A program made the position numbers and the translations under genes. A stretch of DNA of 5,233 nt from Actinomycetes bacterium (GTDB lineage Bacteria; Actinomycetota; CALGFH01). The stretch spans positions 1-5,233 of the forward strand of contig JASLIH010000378.1 in assembly GCA_030152105.1 (NCBI GenBank). Direction: 5' to 3'. A model generated the notes under the pieces. It searched no databases and had not been told where the DNA came from. It worked only from the letters and a program-made list of their open reading frames with translations. This document shows positions 1-4,927 of the stretch, in pieces; positions within the stretch are counted from its first letter, which is position 1, and every line of letters begins with the position of its first letter.

Positions 1-859
1 GGTCCCACAGCCGGTAGCGCAGCACCGCCACGGCCACGGTCACCGGCACGCACAGGATCACCAGCGGGTCGACCCAGGCGCCGCGAAGGTCGCCGAGCGG
101 GACGGTGACCCCGAGCACCGCGATGGCGGCCCCGGTGGCGACCCAGCGCAGCTGCTGGCGTTCGGTCCCCCGTGAGGCCCGGAACCGCAGGACCACACAG
201 ACCAGGGCGGCCAGCAGGGAGACGGAGTGGAGGGCAAGGCCGGTGGCGGTCACGGCCTTGGCGACCGAGCCGACGAGGCCCGGCTGCCCGAACGGGTTGT
301 CGAAGGGGACCGCGGTGTCGCTGGTCGTTCCTGGGATCAGGAAGGCGCCGGCCACGAACATGACCGGGCCGGCGACGGCGGCCGCCGCCACCACCCGCCA
401 GCGCCGCGAGCGCAGCCGCCCGTTCGGCACCAGCAGCGCGGGCAGGGTGACGCCGAGAGCGATGGCCGGCGCCCAGACCGTCACCACGGCCAGGGCGTCG
501 AGCTTGGCGAGCAGGGGGAGCGGGCGCTGGTCGCGGACCAGCTGGTCGATCCACGGGCCCAGCGGGATGATCAGGCTCCAGGTGAGCGCCGAGGCGGCGT
601 ACAGCCAGCCGATCGGGTTGGCCGGCCGCCGCAGGGTCAGGATCAGGCCGACGGTGGCGTACCCGAGCGGGAAGCCGAGGGCGTACAGGGCGCCGTCACC
701 GATGACCTGGGCGGTGAGCGGACGGGCGACCAGCAGCGCGACCACCAGCCCGGCGACGCAGGCGCTCATGGTGGCCAGCCACAGCGCCCAGGCGAGCACG
801 GTCCTGGTCCGCGACTGGGGCGTCATCGCATCCTTGAGGTCGGGTTCCGCCGCCTCCAT
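1..859 (-). CDS. Membrane sensor region of a probable sensor histidine kinase (5' part only, runs off the window)
   Basis: The minus strand reads open from ATG at 859 to the window edge, giving 286 residues without a stop; the 3' end is missing. It is strongly hydrophobic, with about eight candidate membrane segments near residues 21-45, 57-76, 84-101, 120-144, 155-175, 199-225, 238-256 and 264-280. Four short motifs are typical of the N-terminal region of actinobacterial sensor histidine kinases: RRPANPIGWL (78-86), VPNGRLRSRRWR (144-155), SRGTERQQLRW (229-239) and LRYRLWD (280-286). In that family the last motif leads into a GAF and/or HisKA_3-HATPase kinase core, which would lie beyond the left edge and cannot be seen. 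Its role would be membrane signal sensing and control of a response regulator. The start is uncertain: ATG 859 has GGGAG only 1 nt upstream, whereas ATG 826 (residue 12) has AAGGA at 4 nt. It lies 43 bp after the fusion gene on the same strand, so co-transcription is possible but unproven. The alternative is another multi-pass protein sharing this sensor region. Confidence 0.8.
   Translation of the reverse strand, partial: MEAAEPDLKDAMTPQSRTRTVLAWALWLATMSACVAGLVVALLVARPLTAQVIGDGALYALGFPLGYATVGLILTLRRPANPIGWLYAASALTWSLIIPLGPWIDQLVRDQRPLPLLAKLDALAVVTVWAPAIALGVTLPALLVPNGRLRSRRWRVVAAAAVAGPVMFVAGAFLIPGTTSDTAVPFDNPFGQPGLVGSVAKAVTATGLALHSVSLLAALVCVVLRFRASRGTERQQLRWVATGAAIAVLGVTVPLGDLRGAWVDPLVILCVPVTVAVAVLRYRLWD
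831..835 (-). promoter_or_regulatory. Candidate ribosome binding site favouring the internal start at 826
   Basis: AAGGA lies 4 nt before the ATG at 824-826, residue 12 of the membrane sensor frame. The upstream ATG (857-859) has GGGAG only 1 nt away, which is too close for normal use. This would shorten the protein by 11 hydrophilic residues without touching the first membrane segment. The motif is short, so the choice is tentative. Confidence 0.3.
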
Positions 860-902
860 GCTCCCAGCCGGCCGGTACGGGATCGTTACGGCCCCCAGGC
901 GG
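860..902. other. 43 bp gap between the fusion gene and the sensor gene
   Basis: This non-coding spacer contains a CCGGCCGG palindrome and little else. I see no stem followed by a T-run that would serve as a terminator, and no convincing -35/-10 pair. The gap is short enough for read-through from the upstream operon, but it could also hold a weak promoter I cannot recognise in this GC-rich sequence. Confidence 0.5.
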
Positions 903-3092
903 TCAGAGGAGCTGGGCGATCAGGCTGGCCGCGCGGGTGGCGCCGTCGGTCTCCACCGGGCGGTACTCGACCTGGCGGCCGATCTCCTCGGCGACGGCGG
1001 TGGCGATGACCTCCGGGGTGGCGGTGGCGAAGTCCATCTGGCGGCCGGCGTTGTACTGACGCAGGCGGTGGGCCACGTGGTAGTTCTGCTCGAAGTGGTG
1101 GGCCAGAGGGAAGTAGAGGAACGGCCGTCCGGCCGCGGCCAGCTCCATGCAGGTGGTCAGGCCTCCCTGGACCACGGCCAGGTCACTGGCGGCCAGGTGC
1201 TGGTAGAGGTTGTGGACATAGGGGCGGACCTCGAGGCCGTCGTGCGACGGCAGCGAGGCCGGGTCGATCCGCGGCCCGGCGACCACCACCATCCGCAGGC
1301 CGGGCACCAGCCGCCTGGCCTCGGGGTAGGCGGCGATCACCCGCCGGAGCAGGTGGCCGCCGACCCCCGACCCGCCGACCGTGACGATGCAGACCCGCTC
1401 GTCGGGCCGGTAGCCGAGGTGGCGGCGGAGCTCGTCGCGGTCGTCAATGCCGGCCGGGTCGAACCCGGTGACGTAGCCGGAGAAGTCATAGTGGCCCTCG
1501 ACCCACTCCCGGATCCCCGGCAGGCCGGGACCGAACCGGTCGGGCACGATGTCGGCGGGGTTGCCGACGAACACCGCCCGGTCGCGCAGCCGAGGGAACC
1601 GGTCGATGTGCTCGATCATCTCGGCGTTGTAGTCGGCGGTCAGGAAGGCCTCGCGCTCGCCGCCGTCGGGCATGGGCAGCCAGCCCACGAAGTCGGTCAG
1701 CCACACGTAGGCGGCCCGCTTCTCCTCGGGGTTCTCGTGCAGGTAGTAGTCGAGCTCCCAGGCCTCGTCCCCGACCCACAGGTCGTACGGCTGCTCGCGG
1801 ACGACGTCGTGGAAGACCATGAAGTTGGCGATCAGGATCTCGTCCATCCGCCTGATCGCCTGGAAGGCGTGCAGGTCGTGCTCGGCCGACTCGCGCTCGA
1901 TGTGGGCCGACTCGTTGGCCAGCCAGGCGCTGGCCGGGTGGATCCGCTCGCCCTCGGCCTCCAGGACCCGGGTCACCGGGTCCTGGGCCAGCCAGTCGAC
2001 CTCCAGCCCGGGGACCTGCCGGCGCAGCTCCCGGGCGATGGCCAGGTCCCGGCGGGCGTGGCCGAGCCCGATCGGCGAGGACAGGTACAGGGCCCGCTTC
2101 GGCCGGCGCAGGGCCCGGGTCCAGGTCCGCGTTGCCGGGGCCGTCACCACGGCCTCTCCGGCCCCGCCGACACCTCCGGCCCCCGCGACCCCGGCGGACC
2201 CGTTCCCACCGACTCCGGCGAACTCGGCCACCAGCTCGTTGACCTTCACCGGGTCGCGGGCGTGGGGCGCGTGCCCGGCCCCTTCGAGCTGGACCAGCCG
2301 GCCACCGAGCTCGGCGGCTAGGGCCGCCCCCAGCGCCGGGTCGTCCTGCTGGTCGTCGGTGCCGTTGATCACCAGCACCGGGCAGTAGATCCGCTGGCAG
2401 AGGGCCTTCGCCTCCGCCGGGTCGATAATCTTCGAGTCCCAGCCCCGGAACCCGGCGAGGATCGTCTCCATGTCGGTGTCGCCGGCCCAGCCGACACAGT
2501 CCTCGATCTGCTTGGTGGAGTGGGGCTCGGTCAGGCAGGTGGCGAAGAAGAACTCGAGGTAGCCAGGCCAGTCGCGCTCCCAGTACCCGCGGGTCTCCTT
2601 GGCCCAGCCTTCGTCGGTCCCAGGGTCGGCGTCGAATGGGTACTCACCCTGGCGTCGTTCGGCGAGCGACACCGGCGGCGCGATGAACACCAGCCCGGCG
2701 ACCCGCTCGGGGTGCTCGGCGGCCAGGATCAGCGACTCGCCCATGTCGCACCACGAGATCACCACCGCCCGGTCGACCCCGGCCGCGTCCAGCACGGCCA
2801 GGGCGTCGTCGGCGAACTCGCGCCGGACGTAGGCGTCGTAACCGTCCGGGCGGTCGGAGCGGCCGTTGCCCCGGGGGTCGAAGGTGACCACCCGGGCGTG
2901 CCTGGCCAGGTACGGGATCTGGCACTTCCAGGACCGGGAGTGGACGATCTCCCAGGTCGGCGGGAGCAGGATGGTCGGCTCCCCCTCCCCGTACCGCTCC
3001 CAGAACACTCGCACCCCGTCCCGCTCGACGTACCCCTCCTCGTCGGGGTAGCGGGCCCTGGACTGCTCGGGCGCCGACAGCAACGTGGTCAT
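903..3092 (-). CDS. Alpha/beta hydrolase fused to a GT-B (MurG/UGT-like) glycosyltransferase
   Basis: This 729-residue protein has two catalytic domains. Residues about 14-292 are an alpha/beta hydrolase with a D-x-R-G-x-G-R-S turn (72-79), cap signature HSTKQIEDCVGW (191-202), probable acid D247 in NGTDD and base H274 in GAGH. The nucleophile elbow is unusual, SWCDMGES (113-120): there is no Ser at the nucleophile position, and C115 or D116 are the candidates. A Gly/Ala/Val-rich linker (about 293-332) leads to a glycosyltransferase (about 333-729). That domain has an N-terminal SSPIGLGH loop (338-345), a GDEAWELD motif (441-448), the glycine loop TVGGSGVGG (571-579), and a C-terminal donor-site block with QGGLTTCMEL (642-651) and HHFEQN (665-670). 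GT-B enzymes with these features normally transfer sugar from a nucleotide donor; donor and acceptor are not evident here. No signal peptide or membrane segment is seen, so it is probably cytoplasmic. The start is ATG 3092, which overlaps the preceding stop as ATGA and has GGGAGG 5 nt upstream. An open 182-codon extension in this frame lies inside the preceding hydrolase gene and is rejected. Confidence 0.92.
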   Translation of the reverse strand: MTTLLSAPEQSRARYPDEEGYVERDGVRVFWERYGEGEPTILLPPTWEIVHSRSWKCQIPYLARHARVVTFDPRGNGRSDRPDGYDAYVRREFADDALAVLDAAGVDRAVVISWCDMGESLILAAEHPERVAGLVFIAPPVSLAERRQGEYPFDADPGTDEGWAKETRGYWERDWPGYLEFFFATCLTEPHSTKQIEDCVGWAGDTDMETILAGFRGWDSKIIDPAEAKALCQRIYCPVLVINGTDDQQDDPALGAALAAELGGRLVQLEGAGHAPHARDPVKVNELVAEFAGVGGNGSAGVAGAGGVGGAGEAVVTAPATRTWTRALRRPKRALYLSSPIGLGHARRDLAIARELRRQVPGLEVDWLAQDPVTRVLEAEGERIHPASAWLANESAHIERESAEHDLHAFQAIRRMDEILIANFMVFHDVVREQPYDLWVGDEAWELDYYLHENPEEKRAAYVWLTDFVGWLPMPDGGEREAFLTADYNAEMIEHIDRFPRLRDRAVFVGNPADIVPDRFGPGLPGIREWVEGHYDFSGYVTGFDPAGIDDRDELRRHLGYRPDERVCIVTVGGSGVGGHLLRRVIAAYPEARRLVPGLRMVVVAGPRIDPASLPSHDGLEVRPYVHNLYQHLAASDLAVVQGGLTTCMELAAAGRPFLYFPLAHHFEQNYHVAHRLRQYNAGRQMDFATATPEVIATAVAEEIGRQVEYRPVETDGATRAASLIAQLL
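2097..2216 (-). other. Interdomain linker of the hydrolase-glycosyltransferase fusion
   Basis: These codons specify residues 293-332 of the fusion. The first 25 or so are almost only Gly, Ala and Val with one Asn and one Ser, arranged as loose repeats of A-G-V-x-G. A short Thr/Arg-rich stretch follows before the first strand of the glycosyltransferase (ALYLSSP). Both free-standing paralogues end within about 12 residues of the equivalent EFA motif, so everything after residue 292 is additional to the hydrolase. The composition is that of a flexible tether. Confidence 0.8.
2145..2160 (-). promoter_or_regulatory. Possible internal translation start for a free glycosyltransferase
   Basis: GGAGAGG is followed after 2 nt by tandem GTG codons (2148-2150 and 2145-2147, fusion residues 315 and 316). 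The second GTG is 5 nt from the purine tract. Initiation here would give a stand-alone glycosyltransferase of about 414 residues from the same mRNA. Because the linker is GGN-rich by composition, the match may be chance. Confidence 0.25.
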
Positions 3093-4012
3093 GTGGCCCT
3101 CCCGTTCAGAGATTCGGCGAACTCGCGGATGAGCAGGTTGACCCGCACCGGGTCGCGGGCCTGGGGCAGGTGGCCGACCCCGGCCAGGGTGACCAGGCGC
3201 CCGCCGGCGGCCTCGGCCAGCGCCGCCCCCTGGGCGTGGGGCCGGATCGCGTCCTCGTCCCCGTGGACCACCAGCACCGGGCAGCGGACGCGGGCGCAGC
3301 TCTCCCGGAACTGCTCCAGCCCGCACAGCAGCAGGCCCCGGTGGCTGTCGATCAGGGTCTCGGGAGCGATCTCCAGCGCCCAGCCGACGCAGTCCTCGTG
3401 CTGCTTGGTCGAGTGGGGCTCGGTCAGGCAGCGGCCGAAGAAGTACTCGAGGAACCCCCGGTAGTCGCGCAGCCAGTAGTGCTGGTTGTACCTGGCCCAG
3501 CCCTCGTCGGTGTCCAGCGGCTCCAGGAAGGAGTGGACGGCCCGCTCGGGATGGGGTGGGGCCAGGCCGACGGCCGGGCAGATGTAGAAGGCCCCGGTCA
3601 CCCGGTCGGGGTGGTCGGCGGCCAGCAGGGTCGCCCACAGGGCCCCGCAGGACAACGAGACGAGCACGGCCCGCCGCGTCGCGGTGGCGTCCAGCACGGC
3701 CAGCGCGTCGGCGGCGAACTCCCGCTCGGTGTAGGCGCCGGCCCCGGCCGGGCGGTCCGAGCGGCCGTTCCCTCGCCCGTCGAAGGTGAGGACCCGGTAG
3801 TGGCGGGCCAGGTACGGGATCTGCGCCTTCCAGACACGGGCGTGCACGATCGACCAGGTGGGCAGGAGGAACACGGTCGTCTCGCCGTCCCCGTAGCGTT
3901 CCCAGAACAGGCGCACGCCGTCGCGTTCGGCGTACCCGATGGCGTCGGGGTAGCGGGCCCGGGTCTGCTCCGGGACCGTCCGGGCCCCGGGCAGCTCCTC
4001 GACCGCGGTCAT
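3089..4012 (-). CDS. Alpha/beta hydrolase, second tandem copy
   Basis: A 307-residue single-domain alpha/beta hydrolase, of normal length for the superfamily and without a signal peptide, so probably cytoplasmic. Visible elements in order are LLPTW after the third strand region (49-53, where many relatives carry the oxyanion-hole His-Gly), D-G-R-G-N-G-R-S-D-R-P (78-88), and nucleophile elbow SLSCG with S121. Then come a cap with WARYNQHYW (172-180) and HSTKQHEDCVGW (200-211), acid D254 in HGDED, and base H281 in GVGH. The Ser-Asp-His triad therefore looks complete, and esterase, lactonase or C-C bond hydrolase activity are all possible. The start ATG 4012 overlaps the preceding TGA as ATGA, with GGGAGG 5 nt upstream; the TGA stop likewise overlaps the next ATG. 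Its N-terminal leader (EQTRARYPD) and FWERYG segment match the fusion protein more closely than the first copy, suggesting these two split more recently. The substrate is not recognisable. Confidence 0.93.
   Translation of the reverse strand: MTAVEELPGARTVPEQTRARYPDAIGYAERDGVRLFWERYGDGETTVFLLPTWSIVHARVWKAQIPYLARHYRVLTFDGRGNGRSDRPAGAGAYTEREFAADALAVLDATATRRAVLVSLSCGALWATLLAADHPDRVTGAFYICPAVGLAPPHPERAVHSFLEPLDTDEGWARYNQHYWLRDYRGFLEYFFGRCLTEPHSTKQHEDCVGWALEIAPETLIDSHRGLLLCGLEQFRESCARVRCPVLVVHGDEDAIRPHAQGAALAEAAGGRLVTLAGVGHLPQARDPVRVNLLIREFAESLNGRAT
3098..3103 (-). promoter_or_regulatory. Ribosome binding site of the fusion gene
   Basis: GGGAGG sits 5 nt before ATG 3092, inside the last codons of the preceding hydrolase. 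The start overlaps that gene's TGA as ATGA, an arrangement typical of translational coupling. It fixes the start at 3092 rather than at upstream in-frame codons. Confidence 0.8.
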
Positions 4013-4881
4013 GGCCGCCTCCCGGCCGCGAGCGCCCCGGCGAACTCGCGGATGAGCAGGTTCACCTTGACCGGGTCGCGGGCCAGGACGATGTGACCGC
4101 CACCCTCGACCACGACCAGGGCGCCGCCGGTCGCCTCGGCCAGGGCTCGGCCGCTGCGCAGCGGGCTGATCCTGTCCTTGTCGCCGTGCACCACCAGCAC
4201 CGGGCAGCGGCTGGCGGCACACCAGCCGCGCACGGTGGCCTCGTCTGGCCGGGGAGCCCCCTCCATGGCGATCAGGACCTCGGGCGTCGACTCCAGGCCC
4301 CAGCCGACGCAGTCCTCGATCTGCTTGGTCGAGTGCCGCTCGGAGAAGCACTGAGCGAAGAAGAACTCGAGGAAGTCCTCGAAGTGGTCCAGCCAGTAGT
4401 GCCGGTTGTACTTGGCCCAGCCCTCGGTGGAGACGTACGGCTCGTCGAACGGTGGCCCCTCCGGCACCTCGGGTTCCCCGAGGGCCACCGACGGGCCGAT
4501 GAAGACGCTGCCCAGGACCCGTTCGGGATGACGGGCCGCCATCCACAGCGCCCAGTCGGCGCCCATCGACAGCGACACCAGCACGGACCGGTCCGTGCCG
4601 GTGTCGTCCAGCACGGCGACGGCCGACCGGCCCTGGGCCTCGTAGCTGTAGGGCGCCGGGTCCAGCGGGCGGCTCGAGCGGCCGTTGCCCGGCCCGTCGT
4701 AGGTGACGACCCGGAAGTGGCGGGCCAGGTACGGCACCTGGGCCTTCCAGAAGCGTGCGTTGACCACGTTCCAGGCCGGCAGGAGCAGCAGCGTCGGCGA
4801 ACCGGCGCCGAAGACCTCGTAATGGAGCTTGACCCCGTCTCGGTCGACGTGGCCTTCGGCGTCGGGTTCCCGTGCCCGCAT
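4009..4881 (-). CDS. Alpha/beta hydrolase, first tandem copy
   Basis: A 290-residue alpha/beta hydrolase and the first of three adjacent relatives. It shows LLPAW (33-37), the turn D-G-P-G-N-G-R-S (62-69), nucleophile elbow SLSMG with S105, cap motifs WAKYNRHYW (155-163) and HSTKQIEDCVGW (183-194), acid D236 in HGDKD and base H263 in GGGH, followed by ARDPVKVNLLIREFAG. The catalytic triad is intact, so it should be an active serine hydrolase acting on an ester, lactone, thioester or activated C-C bond; which one cannot be told. It lacks the roughly 17-residue leader of the second and third copies and begins directly at RAREPDAEGH. The start ATG 4881 is chosen because GGAGG lies 6 nt upstream; a longer frame from 5037 runs across the upstream gene and has no family similarity. 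It follows the monooxygenase-like gene after 46 bp and its TGA overlaps the next start (ATGA). Confidence 0.93.
   Translation of the reverse strand: MRAREPDAEGHVDRDGVKLHYEVFGAGSPTLLLLPAWNVVNARFWKAQVPYLARHFRVVTYDGPGNGRSSRPLDPAPYSYEAQGRSAVAVLDDTGTDRSVLVSLSMGADWALWMAARHPERVLGSVFIGPSVALGEPEVPEGPPFDEPYVSTEGWAKYNRHYWLDHFEDFLEFFFAQCFSERHSTKQIEDCVGWGLESTPEVLIAMEGAPRPDEATVRGWCAASRCPVLVVHGDKDRISPLRSGRALAEATGGALVVVEGGGHIVLARDPVKVNLLIREFAGALAAGRRP
4018..4023 (-). promoter_or_regulatory. Ribosome binding site of the second hydrolase
   Basis: GGGAGG stands 5 nt before ATG 4012, within the C-terminal codons of the first hydrolase, whose TGA forms ATGA with this start. Motif, spacing and the following ATGAC match the junction near 3092, so the two coupled junctions look like copies of one another. 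Confidence 0.8.
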
Positions 4882-4927
4882 CCTCTTCCTCCGCCATGAG
4901 GTCTCGCGAACCGTTCCAGTATGGTTC
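4882..4927. other. 46 bp gap between the ABM gene and the first hydrolase
   Basis: Besides the ribosome site at 4888-4892, this spacer holds a weak inverted repeat: GAACC at 4908-4912 and GGTTC at 4923-4927, with a 10 nt loop. It overlaps a shorter GAAC-c-GTTC palindrome at 4908-4916. There is no T-run for a terminator and no clear promoter. It might be a small operator or chance, and read-through from the upstream gene seems likely. Confidence 0.35.
4888..4892 (-). promoter_or_regulatory. Ribosome binding site of the first hydrolase
   Basis: GGAGG lies 6 nt before ATG 4881 and decides that start. Another ATG at 4897, just before it, opens a different frame that only later coincides with the second hydrolase; it lacks its own purine tract and is not used here. 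Confidence 0.75.

Larger units (their letters stand above)
2217..4881 (-). repeat. Tandem array of three diverged alpha/beta hydrolase units
   Basis: Three units of about 0.9 kb in the same orientation: 4009-4881, 3089-4012, and the hydrolase part of the fusion (2217-3092). Homology is clear in protein sequence along the full unit and persists in DNA over the cap signature. The + strand text beginning cagccgac recurs at 2488, 3381 and 4301, and the second and third units share an identical 20-mer (gagtggggctcggtcaggca at 2518 and 3411). Elsewhere the copies are well diverged, so this is an old gene duplication rather than a recent or unstable repeat. Confidence 0.85.

Noticed and set aside
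2154..2219. The Gly/Ala/Val-rich segment as a sign of an assembly error or frameshift
   Set aside because: The frame is correct on both sides, both flanking domains are intact, and the shifted frames do not restore a paralogue-like hydrolase end. A genuine flexible linker is the simpler reading, though raw reads would settle it.
105..2321. A 738-codon open frame on the plus strand
   Set aside because: It is antisense to the sensor gene and the fusion gene and crosses the gap between them. Its translation is low-complexity Arg/Gly/Pro/Val-rich with no recognisable domain, as expected opposite high-GC codons.
2686..2760. Compensating frameshifts explaining the SWCDMG elbow
   Set aside because: The alternative frames here give Arg/Gly-rich text without a G-x-S-x-G motif, and the sequence immediately before (DRAVVIS) and after (AAEHPERVAG) aligns well with the paralogues, so the substitution looks real.
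3093..3638. A 182-codon N-terminal extension of the fusion frame
   Set aside because: It lies entirely within the second hydrolase gene in another frame, is Arg/Pro/Gly-rich, and shows no family similarity. The ATGA overlap and GGGAGG fix the start at 3092.
4013..4897. A 295-codon extension in front of the second hydrolase
   Set aside because: It covers the first hydrolase in a shifted frame. The stretch is Arg/Pro-rich, whereas the recognised start at 4012 has its own ribosome site and paralogue-like N-terminus.
2520..4899. Further long plus-strand frames opposite the hydrolases (2520-3464, 3170-4096, 4093-4899)
   Set aside because: They are antisense shadows of conserved coding sequence with no domains. 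Three similar ones arise simply because the genes underneath are paralogues.
4908..4927. Inverted repeat GAACC/GGTTC as a terminator
   Set aside because: The stem is only 5 bp with a 10 nt loop and no T-run follows. It is too weak to call a terminator and is noted only as a feature of the gap.
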